From Cupriavidus necator (GTDB lineage: Bacteria; Pseudomonadota; Gammaproteobacteria; Burkholderiales; Burkholderiaceae): DNA of 64,000 bases. The notes beneath the pieces were generated by a model. The model saw only the letters and a list, made by a program, of their open reading frames with translations, searched no databases and had not been told where the DNA came from. This document shows, in pieces, positions 1-9,575 of this stretch (position 1 is the stretch's first letter; every line of letters starts with the position of its first letter). The stretch spans positions 62,001 to 126,000 of the forward strand of contig CP074382.1 of the NCBI GenBank assembly GCA_022041995.1, written 5' to 3'. The position numbers and the translations under genes were made by a program.

Positions 1-1036
1 CAGTTCACGAACCAGACTAACGCTGCTGAAGACTACGCCAGCACAGGCTCGCGTAATGTGTGGAAACACGCGGTGCTCGATCGGATTATGTTTCGAGCAG
101 TATGGGGCGTAGTGGGCCACCCGGATTTCCAGTCCGAGCCGGTCTGCCAGATCTTGCAGATCCGCTTTGAAAAGCCACGAATCACTTGGGTTGCTACCTC
201 CGCCATCGCACAGTAGCAGTAACCGTGTGGCTTGGGGATAATCGGCGCGACCCTGTTTTTCCCACCAGTGCGCTACGCTGTCGCAGGCAAACTGCGTCGT
301 GTCACGGCTCACCCCGATGTTCACATGTGCCTTGTTCAGCCCGATGTCGTACAGCCCATGCGGGATGACCTTGCCTTCGCTGTAGCTCGGAAAATCATGG
401 TCGAGGACTTCAAGCTGCTCGCGCGTGTAGAGCTTGCCGTCGCGATAGAAATTGCCCAGCATCTCCTTCTTCTTCGTATCGATGCTGAGGACAGGCTGGT
501 CGTCTTCGAGATATTCCGCCTTGAGTTGCGTAATACGCTGAAATTGTACGTCGCGTTGTGCGTGGGACTTGAACGACTTCTTTTTCTGTGATTGCCGCCG
601 GGAAAAACCGTTGCGCTTTAGCAGCTGCCGGACCGTTCGCACGCTCACCCGTTCGCCTACTTGCTGCGTCATCGCCTGTGCGATTTCGCGTGGCTTCAGA
701 TCCGTCCAGATGATGCCGTGTTGTGGATTACCCGCCGTATGCTCTCGCACCACATCTAGAAATACCGCGTTCCACTCCGGATGGTCCGTTAACCTGGATT
801 TACGCCCCTTTTTTTCGGATCCGCTCTCCAACCGGATCCAGCTCTTCTTCCAGGTCCTTTAGCCCTTGTCTAATTGTTTTCGGGTCCATTTCAAACAGTT
901 TCGCAATATATTCGAAACCGCCATGGCCCAGCTTGTCCGCCTCCACAGCCGCATACCGCCGTCGGTCCTTCTCCGACAAGCGCGCGTACAGCCGCTTCAT
1001 CCGCGTTTCAACCTCAGCCCGGTAACCAGCCTGCAT
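1..1036 (-). pseudogene. ISAzo13-family transposase, 3' end off the window, frame change at an A7 run
   Basis: The protein starts at ATG 1034-1036, behind a clear GGAGGA ribosome site, and opens MQAGYRAEVETRMKRLYARL, the N-terminus of ISAzo13-type (DDE) transposases. This frame stops at 800. The homologous reading continues in the -1 frame from the A7G run near 808-815 (K-G-R-K-S-R-L-T-D-H) and stays open to base 1, ending HITRACAGVVFSSVSLVREL. The C-terminus lies outside the window. The run has the canonical A-AAA-AAG slippery form, so the break could be programmed frameshifting, but ISAzo13 transposases are usually read as one frame and an indel is as likely. The right terminal repeat should lie near 1100-1125, but I could not fix it without the other end. 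Confidence 0.8.
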
Positions 1037-1189
1037 CGTTTGTCCTCCAGAGGCATCACATCTTACCCGCGTCGCTTTGCGCACGCCAGGTCCACTTCGG
1101 GAAGTTATTTCTCACTCGTTCCTTAGGTCTTGCACCCATCATCCGGTCCCACGATCTAACTCGGGCAACATTCGCCGAGTTGAGCACCA

Positions 1190-1707
1190 TCATTGTCGAA
1201 TGGGGAGTTGGTCGCGAAAGGATTCCTCGATATGCGCCACCACGGACGGCGTGGCGGTCTCTCGCAGCATTTCTAAGAACGCTTCAAAAGCTTGTTCGAC
1301 GGAACCCGGGTCCGTGGCCTCGATAAGACGTGTCCGGATTGGATGCTCCGCCGTGCCCAATGTGCGCACCATGACATCCATTAGATACATCCGAGCTGCG
1401 GCAAGTGAGCGCTTTCGGAATCGCGAATTCTGCTTCGCGCCAGAAGGCAGAGATCCTGCAGATGGCTGAACATCGCTGACATGGCCAAGCTCGCCAACAT
1501 GCTGGATAAAACCCTCTTGCTGTAGCGCAAAGACGGCGTCCGACTCAAGGCCAAGCTGGAGAGCGCGCGCCAACAGGTCCCCACGCTGGTTCGTCCGTCC
1601 ACCGTGATGAGAAGCGCCCGCGTGCGACGGTCCAGCGTTCCTATTCGTGAGGTTATTTCCTGCCGACCGGCAACTGTTTTCTCGAACCGCCCAACCAGAC
1701 CCTTCAT
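1190..1707 (-). pseudogene. Hypothetical winged-helix-like protein, frameshifted
   Basis: A reading frame from ATG 1707 opens MKGLVGRFEKTVAGRQEITS and runs through LDRRTRALLITVDGRTS. Beyond about 1590 the sensible reading shifts frame (GDLLARALQLGLESDAVFAL) and continues to the stop at 1190. Joined, the two parts give about 170 residues. The N-terminal part resembles small proteobacterial proteins with a K-T-x-x-G-x-x-E-I start and a VDG-R/K-T segment, often annotated as hypothetical with a winged-helix-like fold; this is from memory of the family and not a search result. The frameshift lies in a G4 run. There is no operon partner: an IS element lies on one side and non-coding DNA on the other. 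Confidence 0.5.
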
Positions 1708-2359
1708 CGCGCCCTCCCTACGGCTGGCGGAAAAGTAAGACAGAAAGGTTACAAAAGCATGAATGTCCAGCCCGAAACTGCGTGGAGATCAGCTCGATGG
1801 CCGCCGTGCAACTTACTCACAAAGTCTGTGGATAACCTCAGGCTAGCGGCCGGCCTAACCACCGGCGTGGCGGTTCGCGCTGGCTTGCCCAGAAAATAGG
1901 CGAGCTCGAGTTGGTCAATCAGCAACGCTACAAAAAGGAGAGCGTGCGCCTACCGGTACGGCTCTGTCATAAATCTGTCACCCACAGAGGGAAGTACCAG
2001 CAGCGCCCCAGTGCCAGCCTAGGTTGGCACTATTGCAGTCCGGTGTCGACCTGGATCTACGCCGAGACTCTATTGGCTGGTTCGACGCTTGACAAACCAC
2101 TGCTCATAGAAGGTGGCGGAACCAGGTGGCGATTGATCCGGATCAACCGTGCGGACATGCGAGTACCTACCCTTGAACGATGTCGGCACCGCCCACCGCG
2201 CGTGGCGTACGTGCACGGCCCGCAGACGTGCGCACGCGTGGTTCCGCGCCGACCATACTTTGGGAAACCTCATGCAAAATCGCTCCACCGCGCTGCAAAC
2301 GGATCGCCCTCGATCTCACGAAGAACATAACGGTACCCGGGATCGCATCGATCTGGGGC
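1708..2359. other. Stretch with no recognised gene
   Basis: About 650 bases between the frameshifted hypothetical gene and the cation ATPase. Open frames exist on both strands (for example 1911-2330 plus), but their translations are rich in Arg, Pro, His and Cys and show no domain. I see no IS ends, RNA gene or clear promoter. It probably contains the remains of the ATPase 5' region. Confidence 0.5.
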
Positions 2360-2408
2360 ATGTCCCCCCGGCCTGACCACCGCGCAGGCTCGTGCGCGGC
2401 TGGCCGAG

Positions 2409-5039
2409 GTGGGCCGCAATGTGCTGCCTCAGGTGGCCCCGAGGTCGGTTGTCGGGGTGTTTCTGCGCCAGTTCCTCAGTCCGCTGATTTACATCCTGCT
2501 GGCCGCAGCAGCGGCATCGCTCGCGTTGGGTGACCTGAAGGATGCACTGTTCATTGGGGCGGTACTGCTGATTAATGGCGTCATCGGCACCGCACAGGAG
2601 CATACAGCCGACAAAGCGACCGTCGCGCTGCGCAAGATGGAGCAGCCGCTTGCTACAGTGATCCGGGACGGCGTGCAGCGGGAGATCGACGCAAGTACCT
2701 TGGTGCCGGGTGACCTGGTGATGCTGGAAGCCGGCAGCCGAGTGCCGGCCGACCTGGAACTGACCTACGGGATTGACCTGCAGTGCGATGAATCGCTGCT
2801 GACCGGCGAATCGCTGCCGGTGCGCAAGCGCTCAGCATGTGACGCCAGCAACGCCCCAGCGAGCGCCCGCCAGTGCCTGACCTTCGCCGGCACGGTAGTG
2901 CTCCGCGGCAGGGGCCACGGCATCGTGGTGGCGACTGGCGCTGCCACGCAAATTGGCCGGATTGCGCGGGAACTGGGCCGCGAATCCATCTCGCAGCCAC
3001 CTTTGATGCTCAGGCTCCAGCGGTTTTCCCGACTGATCGCGGTGGCGGTCGGCGTGGTTGTGGCGTTGCTGGTGCTGGTGGGTATGCTGCGCGGCATGGC
3101 ATTGCGCGAACTGTTCATGATGTCGGTCGGACTGGCGGTGAGCGCGATCCCCGAAGGACTCCCCGTCGCCATTTCGGTGGCGCTGGCGATCAGCATGCGG
3201 CGGATGGCAAAGGCTCACGTGATCGTGCGCAAAATGCCAGCGGTGGAGTCGCTTGGCTCCTGCACCATGATCGCCACCGACAAGACCGGCACCCTGACCA
3301 TGAACGAGCTTGTCGTCACCGATATCCGGCTTCCCGACGGCACGGCGTTCTCCTGCGACGTCGGACGCGATCTGGACGCCTGCACGATCCGCGCCGCCGG
3401 CACCACGGAGCAGGACGCGAGAACGCGGGTAGCGGCCCTGCTGAGGGCCGCGGCGCTGCCAAACGAGGCCCAACTCTCCAGGGAGCGCGATGGTTGGACT
3501 GGCACCGGGGACAGCGTAGATGTGGCGCTACTGGCCGCGGCGCACAAGGGAGGCACCGTCGCCCATGAGATCCGACAGCGGTATCCCTTGGTGGCCCGTA
3601 TCCCATATGAGCCAGACCTGCGGTATGCGGCCTCATTCCACCGGCACGAAGAGAGGATCCGCGTGTTCGTCAAGGGCACGCCCGAGACGCTGATCGCCAT
3701 GTGCGATAAGGCGGATGTTCGGGCCCATGCCGTGCCGATCCGGCGCGAGGCCCTGCTTCGGGAAAAGACCGCGTTGGCCGCGCAAGGACTACGCGTCCTG
3801 GCGTTCGCTGAAGGCACGATTGATGCGGAGCCGCTGGGGTCCTACGGAAACGCTCACCTGGTCAACCTGACCTTTCTGGGAATGGCCGGCATGAAGGATC
3901 CGGTTCGCCCAGAGGTCCCCGAGGCTATCCGACGCTGCTACAGCGCCGGCATCGACGTGGCAATGGTGACTGGCGACGATCCGTTGACGGCCAGCGCAAT
4001 TGGCGCGCAGGCGGGGCTGCGCTTTACCGCGGACCAGATCGTGACGGGCGAGCAGGTACGCCAGGCCGAGAGCGAGGGGCCGCACGGACTCGACAAACTG
4101 ACCCACCGAGCGCGCCTCTACGCCCGCGTCAGTCCGGAGCAAAAGCTGTCCATCGTCCTGTCGCTGGCAAGAACCGGGCATTTCGTGGCCGTCACTGGCG
4201 ACGGCGTCAACGACGCTCCTGCGCTCAAGCACGCACACGTCGGTGTCGCCATGGGCCGAAAGGGAACTGAAGTGGCGAAGGAAAGCGCGGACATTGTCCT
4301 CACCGATGACAACTTTGCGTCCATCGTCAACGGCATCCATGAAGGCAGGGTGGCGTACGCGAACATTCGCAAAGTCATCTTCATGGTGGTTTCCACGGGC
4401 GTGGCCGAAATGGTTCTGTTTCTGCTGGCGATTCCCCTGGGCCTGCCCATGCCATTGCTGCCGGTGCAGCTGCTGTGGCTCAACCTCGTGACCAATGGCA
4501 TTCAGGACGTGGCTCTGGCTACCGAACACGCGGAAGGCGATGAACTGTCGTATCCGGCGCGCAAGCCCCGGGAACCGATCTTTGACCGCCTTATGATCCG
4601 CCGCATCTGCTATTCGAGTCTTGTCATGGGCGCGGGCGAATTCGCAACTTTCTACTGGCTGCTTGACCACGGCTATCACATAGACGTGGCACGCAACCAA
4701 TTGCTGCTGCTGTTTGTGCTGTTTGAGAATTTGCAGACCCTTAACAGCCGTTCGGAGTGCCACTCCGTATTCCGGCAGGGGGTCTTCGCCAATCCGATGC
4801 TGGTGGTCAGCGTACTGGCTGCCCAGTCATTCCATATCGCTGCGATGTACATACCCGGGCTAAGCGATACGCTGCGCCTCACACCTGTTTCGGCTACGAC
4901 GTGGGCCGGCCTGTTGTCGCTCGCGCTGACGTTAACGCTTGCGGTCGAACTGGACAAATGGCGGAGCCGGCGGGGCAAGCTGTACCGCAGAGACCGGTGC
5001 TCGCCCACTCAAGATTCCATCGCCCCGCCCGGCGGTTGA
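2409..5039 (+). CDS. P2-type cation-transporting ATPase (N-terminus uncertain)
   Basis: An inner-membrane P-type ATPase of about 876 residues from GTG 2409. In order it shows an actuator-domain LTGESLPV, the M4 motif AIPEGLPVAISVALA, the phosphorylation site DKTGTLT (about residue 295), the hinge MVTGDDPLTASAIGAQAGL and GDGVNDAPAL, then a C-terminal set of membrane segments with NLVTNGIQDVALATE in M6. This pattern fits the P2 (Ca2+/Na+-pump-like) class of proteobacteria; the ion cannot be told. Family members begin with a short cation-ATPase N domain, and the codons just upstream of GTG 2409 (GLTTAQARARLAEVGRNVLP) belong to it. The frame meets no good start before a C6 run at 2364-2369. Removing one C there would connect it to ATG 2360, so a homopolymer indel probably hides the true start. 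Confidence 0.85.
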   Translation: MGRNVLPQVAPRSVVGVFLRQFLSPLIYILLAAAAASLALGDLKDALFIGAVLLINGVIGTAQEHTADKATVALRKMEQPLATVIRDGVQREIDASTLVPGDLVMLEAGSRVPADLELTYGIDLQCDESLLTGESLPVRKRSACDASNAPASARQCLTFAGTVVLRGRGHGIVVATGAATQIGRIARELGRESISQPPLMLRLQRFSRLIAVAVGVVVALLVLVGMLRGMALRELFMMSVGLAVSAIPEGLPVAISVALAISMRRMAKAHVIVRKMPAVESLGSCTMIATDKTGTLTMNELVVTDIRLPDGTAFSCDVGRDLDACTIRAAGTTEQDARTRVAALLRAAALPNEAQLSRERDGWTGTGDSVDVALLAAAHKGGTVAHEIRQRYPLVARIPYEPDLRYAASFHRHEERIRVFVKGTPETLIAMCDKADVRAHAVPIRREALLREKTALAAQGLRVLAFAEGTIDAEPLGSYGNAHLVNLTFLGMAGMKDPVRPEVPEAIRRCYSAGIDVAMVTGDDPLTASAIGAQAGLRFTADQIVTGEQVRQAESEGPHGLDKLTHRARLYARVSPEQKLSIVLSLARTGHFVAVTGDGVNDAPALKHAHVGVAMGRKGTEVAKESADIVLTDDNFASIVNGIHEGRVAYANIRKVIFMVVSTGVAEMVLFLLAIPLGLPMPLLPVQLLWLNLVTNGIQDVALATEHAEGDELSYPARKPREPIFDRLMIRRICYSSLVMGAGEFATFYWLLDHGYHIDVARNQLLLLFVLFENLQTLNSRSECHSVFRQGVFANPMLVVSVLAAQSFHIAAMYIPGLSDTLRLTPVSATTWAGLLSLALTLTLAVELDKWRSRRGKLYRRDRCSPTQDSIAPPGG

Positions 5040-5159
5040 CTCATGTCAACCTCAATCCATGGATCGCCGTCTACGCTGAGTACAGCGAATCTTAATAAGG
5101 GACCTTGGGTCAATCCCCTCAGGCGACATCTCAACACACACAACACACACTGAAAACCG

Positions 5160-5486
5160 ACGACCGTACGAACATCCGAGATGCCGTATCGATCAGTGAA
5201 CGCCCTGCCACGGCAGAGGATCGCGCGATCCCCGGGCACTGGGAAGGTGATTTGCTGTTCGGCAACGCCAACAGCCAGATTGCAACACTCGTCGAACGTC
5301 AGACCCGGTTCGTGATGCTGGTGAAGATTGCCAGCAAGGACTCCGAGGCTGTAGTCAACGCCCTGATCAAGCACGCTGGCAAGCTGCCGCAGGAACTGTA
5401 CAAATCGCTGACTTGGGGTCGTGGCACGGAGATGGCTGGTCACAAGCGCTTCACTGTCGCGACCGACATCAAGGTCTACTTCTGCG
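5160..5486 (+). pseudogene. IS30-family transposase, internal fragment cut by a group II intron
   Basis: The reading RPATAEDRAIPGHWEGDLLF, then NSQIATLVERQTRFVMLVKI and KRFTVATDIKVYFC, is the central DDE part of IS30-family transposases. The N-terminal helix-turn-helix part is missing. At 5487 the frame runs directly into a group II intron that begins GTGTG. The expected continuation (a D-P-Q/H-S-P-W-Q-R-G segment) is absent because the downstream intron and exon have been lost. A remnant, not functional. Confidence 0.85.
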
Positions 5487-6123
5487 GTGTGTCACGAACA
5501 CAAGTGAAAGCTTGTGATGCTGTATCGAAGATGGGAGAAGGCCTCCCGAAGTCGGCTTGCAGGAGCAGGCTTCAAACCGCCCGGTGCTGCTTAGTTCAAA
5601 AGGCGTGGTGGTGAGCGACCGTGGAAAAGGCGTCCGGTTTAGGACGTCAGGTACGTATTGAGAAGATGAGCGAAAGCGAACCGTCCGATGACGCATCGTT
5701 ATAGACCCAAGGTACTGTCAAAACTGGAGTCGCACAGAAGCTCCAGGATCAGTCGGGACGACACCTGTTTACGGACCCGTCGACAGTCGGTGTATAGGCG
5801 GCATGAGCTCAATATAGGCTTTGGTATGGAACGTGAGAACCTTGCTCCGGATGCAAAGGGAAATGACAAATGGCAGACACCATGAGGAAGAATACCGATG
5901 CCGGAGTGAGGGACGGAGCTGTCCGTAGTAGCGATGAAGCCCTTGTAATGAGGGTGGAGCGAAGGGGCAGCGTTATCCCGTTGACGAACGTCACCAACCT
6001 TTAGTATGGGGATGAGTGACATGACATCAACAAAACCTTATTGCATAGCGAAGCGGGTCGTGTGGAGGGCGTACCAGCTGGTGAAGGCCAACCGTGGTGC
6101 TGCCGGCGTGGATGATGAAACCA
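5487..6123 (+). mobile_element. Group II intron A, 5' fragment with start of its reverse transcriptase
   Basis: Begins with the group II signature GTGTG at 5487, directly after the IS30 coding fragment. It continues with non-coding, structure-rich sequence typical of bacterial intron domain I (AAAGCGAACCGTCC, the GGATGCAAAGGG region). A coding start at about 6021 reads MTSTKPYCIAKRVVWRAYQL followed by VKANRGAAGVDDE, the opening of LtrA-like maturase/reverse transcriptases. The protein is cut after about 34 residues at 6123, where an IS1595-family end begins. RT, X and domain V regions are missing, so it cannot splice or move. Confidence 0.75.
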
Positions 6124-7225
6124 TGCTTATCCGGTTGTCTCCCAAGCCCTCTACCGATAGTATGTTGGTCATCTGTGCCACCCCGGGCAACCATGGTTAT
6201 TGACGTGCTTGACCGAGGCGATCTGCCGTTTCCGGGCTCGCTGCCGGAGTTTCAGCGGATGTTTCCAGACGAAGCGGCATGCATGGCCTACCTTGAGCGC
6301 GCTCGATGGAGCGATGGGTTCATTTGTGACCACTGTGGCTTGGTGAGCCGTACCGCTTTGCCAATCGCCCCGGCGTTTTCCGTTGTCGCCATTGCACACG
6401 CGACACGAGCCTCACTGCTGGCACCGTCATGGAGCGCACGCACACACCGCTGTCGGTTTGGTTCTGGGCGGCGTATCTGGTCGCCAGTCAGACACCTGGC
6501 ATGTCGGCCGTTCAGTTCCAGCGCCAACTCGGCCTGTCGCGTTACGAGACCGCCTTCCAGATACTCCACAAGTTGCGCGCCGGCATGGTGCGCCCCGACC
6601 AGGATCGGATCGGTGGCAAGCCTGAGGAACACGTCGAGGCCGATGAGGCCCACGTCGGTGGGCGTACTCGCGGCAAAGGCAGGGGCGTGCACGACATGGT
6701 TCTTGTGGCCGGCGCTGTCGAGGTTCGGCAACGCAAACTTGCCGGCAGCCGCAACAAACGCAAGAGCGGACGGTATGCCGGACGAGTTCGGCTCGCTCTG
6801 GTTCCTAACCGAAGTGCCCGGTCGCTGGGCGGATTCATCGAGCGTACCGTTGCACCCGGCGCAACCATCATCACCGACGACTGGAACGGTTATGCCAAGC
6901 TGGGCGAGCGCGGCGATGGCCATATCGCCATCGCGCAGCGCGGTGAGATGCAAGTGACCGAATCCTTCCTGCCGATCATTCACCTTGTGTTCTCCAATCT
7001 CAAGACCTGGCTGCGCGGAATTCATCACGGTGTCAGCCCGCAGCACCTGCAAGCCTATCTCAACGAATTCACCTTCCGCTTCAACCGTCGTTTCTATCCC
7101 TTCAATGCATTTCGCTCCCTGCTCGGCATCGCTGGTGACGTCACCGCGCCGACCTATGCCGAGCTCTATGCCAAAAAATCGCTACCCACTACATCTAGTA
7201 GGTTTGGGAGCTAACCGGATAAGCA
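6124..7225 (+). mobile_element. IS1595-family element with imperfect terminal repeats
   Basis: Bounded by imperfect inverted repeats: TGCTTATCCGGTTGTCTCCC inward from 6124, and on the other strand TGCTTATCCGGTTAGCTCCC inward from 7225. It contains one frameshifted transposase gene. The 8 bases outside each end do not match, so there is no target duplication. The two flanks belong to different group II introns in opposite orientations, which suggests recombination at the element. Confidence 0.75.
6193..7214 (+). pseudogene. IS1595-family (ISXO2-like) transposase, frameshifted
   Basis: From ATG 6193 (MVIDVLDRGDLPFPGSLPEF) the protein shows the N-terminal zinc-ribbon half with C-x2-C (CDHC) and, after a frame change near 6342, the partner CRHC followed by TRDTSLTAGTVMERTHTPLS. 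The rest (HVEADEAHVGGRTRGKGRG, ITDDWNGYAKLGERG, a C-terminal FNRRFYPFNAFRSLLGI) is the ISXO2-like DDE domain of IS1595 transposases, stopping at 7214. One missing base around TTGGTGAG (6340-6346) explains the break. Joined length is about 340 residues, normal for the family. Confidence 0.8.
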
Positions 7226-7372
7226 CGCTTTAAAGGTTGATCAAGCTCTCTAGTGACGAAAGACCATGCGGAAGTCTGCCCGCTTTCGCGTGGGGTAATG
7301 TTGCCTTACGACGCAACCCCTATCCGCCCCATTACAGGGTGGCCTTCGCTTTTTCCGCACTCCTGTTCCCGC
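7226..7372 (-). mobile_element. Group II intron B, inner fragment (continues at 15304-15774)
   Basis: On the minus strand this segment matches, base by base over long stretches, the region just upstream of the reverse-transcriptase start in the complete intron at 9621-11815: GGAGAAAGCGAA-like block, GTAATGG, CGAAAGYGGGCAGACTTCCG. It is the continuation of the intron fragment at 15304-15774, from which it was separated by insertion of an IS256 element (duplication TGTTCCCGC at 7364-7372 and 15304-15312). It ends at the IS1595 boundary, before the protein start. Confidence 0.7.
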
Positions 7373-7418
7373 GAGATAAAGTCAAATCTGGTGTACGAAG
7401 GTTGATCGTGGCCGGTCG

Positions 7419-7565
7419 TCAGGCGACGAGTTTCTGCTGATCCGGCGGATTGTCTTGCGCCGGCGCACCGTCCTTGAAGGGGATGCCCTTCAGGAGCAGT
7501 TCGATATGTTCGGCACCGTTGATGCGGCGCCAGGTTTTCTCGGCTTCCTCGATCAGCTTGAAGGC
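7419..7565 (-). pseudogene. IS256 copy 2 transposase, C-terminal piece
   Basis: Minus-strand reading AFKLIEEAEKTWRRINGAEH, then IELLLKGIPFKDGAPAQDNP, to the stop at 7419-7421: the C-terminus of an IS256-type Mutator transposase. It joins directly to the piece at 9062-9414 once the IS4-family element and one copy of the 9-bp duplication CTTGAAGGC are removed. Confidence 0.85.
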
Positions 7566-9052
7566 ATAGCGTTATACACATCTCAGCGCACACGGCGGCC
7601 CCCAACGAAGCGTATGCCTTCAATGACTCGCGAGATTCGCTTGTAAACTTTGTTGAGATCGCGTTTACTTTCTGGCTTTGGGTACGCGCGTGGCAAAGGC
7701 AGCAAAGCAGTGGATCGAGCAGGAGTTTGCGGGGCTGAATCTTGGCGATGCCCGCCTCAACAGAAGGGCGAAGAAATTGATAGAACGACTTGCGGCCAAA
7801 CCGAAGGCCAGTATCCCAGAGGCGTGCGATAGCTGGAGCGAGACGTGCGCGGCCTACCGTTTTTTGCGCAATACGGATGTGGCCTGGGACGCCATACTGG
7901 AACCGCATTGGGCGAGCACGCAGGAACGCATGCGCAGCCAGTCGGTCGTGCTGTGCATTCAGGACACAACCGAACTGGATTTCAATGCTCAGGACATCGA
8001 CGGACTGGGACCATTGAACTATGAAGCGCGGCGCGGCCTGTATCTGCACCCGACTTATGCGGTGACGACTGAACGGGAACCGCTGGGCGTGCTCGACGCG
8101 TGGATGTGGGCACGTGAAGAGCGCGGTGCCGACGGTGTGCGCCCCGGCCAGAAAGAAAGCACCCGCTGGGTTGAAGGGTACGAGCGCGTGGCTGAAATGG
8201 CGCTCGACATGCCGGGCACGCGGCTGGTGTACGTGGCCGACCGCGAGGCGGACATGGTGGAGATGATGCGCCGAGCCGACGAATTGGGCACGCCGGCGGA
8301 CTGGCTGGTGCGCGCCAAACATGACCGCTGCCTGCCTGACAGCGAGGGCGTCAGGTTGTGGGCCAGCACCACGAGCACGGAGCCCTTGGGTGAGATCACC
8401 TTCGTGAGCGGCGCGCGCGAGGGCCAGAAGAGCCGCACCGTGCGCCAGCAACTGTGGGCCCGCGAGGTCGAGATCGCGGATGGCAGACGGGGCAAGATCA
8501 AGGTTCACTGCGTGATCGCGCGTGAAGTGGGCGCGCCGGCAGGCGTCAAGCCGATTGAGTGGCGCTTGCTGACCAACCGCGTGGTCGCGACGCAAGAACA
8601 AGCTGTCGAACTGATCAATTGGTACCGGGCGCGCTGGGAAATCGAAATCTATTTCCATGTGCTCAAGAACGGTTGCGAAGTGGAGTCCTTGCAATTGGCC
8701 GCCGTTGACCGGATTGAGCGCGCCCTGGCCTTGTTCCTGGTGGTTGCCTGGCGCGTGACTTATCTGATGCGCAAAGGCCGGACCTGCCCCGAGCTGGACG
8801 CCTCCTTGTTCTTCGATCCGGACGAAATTCGTGGTGCGTATCTGCTGGCCAAAAAGAAGTTGCCGGCGACACCACCGACCGTGAACGAGGTCGTGCGGCT
8901 GATTGCGCAAATCGGCGGCTTCCTTGCTCGAAAGGGCGACGGCGAACCCGGCGCCAAGACAATCTGGCGCGGACTCGATCGCGTGCTCTCCGCTGCTGAA
9001 ACCCTGCGCGCGCTACGTGAGGGGCTCGGCTGACTTATGTATAAAGGTATGG
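7566..9052 (+). mobile_element. IS4-family (IS50-like) element, complete
   Basis: The 9-bp direct repeat CTTGAAGGC lies at 7557-7565 and 9053-9061. The ends are related inverted repeats: ATAGCGTTATACACATCTCA inward from 7566, and the other strand's CCATACCTTTATACATAAGT inward from 9052, sharing TTATACA and TCAGC. Length is 1487 bp with one transposase gene. It interrupts the C-terminal part of the IS256 copy 2 transposase. Confidence 0.9.
7678..9033 (+). CDS. IS4-family transposase, Tn5-like
   Basis: A 451-residue transposase of the IS50/Tn5 type. The N-terminal part (WIEQEFAGLNLGDARLNRRA) is the Tn5-like DNA-binding domain. The catalytic core includes LCIQDTTELDF (first Asp), YVADREADMVEMM (second Asp) and the IS4 signature Y-x2-R-x3-E-x6-K in YRARWEIEIYFHVLK. 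It ends with the Tn5-type C-terminal dimerisation region. The listed start is a TTG; a GTG at about 7690 is an alternative. The gene appears intact and the element has both ends, so it may be active. Confidence 0.9.
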   Translation: MGTRVAKAAKQWIEQEFAGLNLGDARLNRRAKKLIERLAAKPKASIPEACDSWSETCAAYRFLRNTDVAWDAILEPHWASTQERMRSQSVVLCIQDTTELDFNAQDIDGLGPLNYEARRGLYLHPTYAVTTEREPLGVLDAWMWAREERGADGVRPGQKESTRWVEGYERVAEMALDMPGTRLVYVADREADMVEMMRRADELGTPADWLVRAKHDRCLPDSEGVRLWASTTSTEPLGEITFVSGAREGQKSRTVRQQLWAREVEIADGRRGKIKVHCVIAREVGAPAGVKPIEWRLLTNRVVATQEQAVELINWYRARWEIEIYFHVLKNGCEVESLQLAAVDRIERALALFLVVAWRVTYLMRKGRTCPELDASLFFDPDEIRGAYLLAKKKLPATPPTVNEVVRLIAQIGGFLARKGDGEPGAKTIWRGLDRVLSAAETLRALREGLG

Positions 9053-9061
9053 CTTGAAGGC

Positions 9062-9414
9062 CAAGCCAAGGAAGGTCGCTCGTGACACACAATTTCGCGT
9101 GCGCGTCGTGCGGTGACGCACAGTCGCGAAGGTCGACTCAATCGCGTTCGTCGTGCGAATGTGCTGCCAGTGCTCGGCCGGGAAGTCGTAGAACGTCAAC
9201 AGGGTGTCTCGATCTTTGGTGAGCACGCCGGCGGCCTTGGGGTACTTGGCACCGTAGATCGTCACAAAGCGATCGAAGGCAGCAAAGGCATCTGCGCGGG
9301 TGGCCGCCATCCAAATCGCCTGCAGATCTGCCTTGGCGCGGCCGTGCTGGGATTTTGGCAAGGCGTTCAGGACATTGCCCATCTTGTGGAACCAGCAACG
9401 CTGGGCGCGCGTGG
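9062..9414 (-). pseudogene. IS256 copy 2 transposase, middle piece
   Basis: Minus-strand reading RCWFHKMGNVLNALPKSQHG ... FPAEHWQHIRTTNAIESTFA ... ATFLGLAFK is the conserved middle to C-terminal part of a Mutator-type transposase, including the W-x2-H-I-R-T-T-N-x-I-E-S motif. It is cut at 9414 by the end of the inner IS256 element and at 9062 by the IS4-family element. Confidence 0.85.
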
Positions 9415-9575
9415 ACCTGTCAGAAATTTTGTGTTTAGGGCATAACATGTCACCAAGGAAATGGAATGGACGCCTCCTCTCCACCTCAGTGTGGTGGGGG
9501 TAGCCGGAAAGTTGGTTGGTCACACCCCATCGGGGAGATCATGTAGGTCTCGACAGGCAAACCGGGAGATCCGAG

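Noticed and set aside
1911..2330. 139-codon open frame before the cation ATPase
   Set aside because: No ribosome site, low-complexity Arg/Pro/His composition and no family; more likely chance.
7306..8910. 534-codon open frame on the minus strand opposite the IS4 transposase
   Set aside because: Shadow of the Tn5-like transposase on the plus strand.
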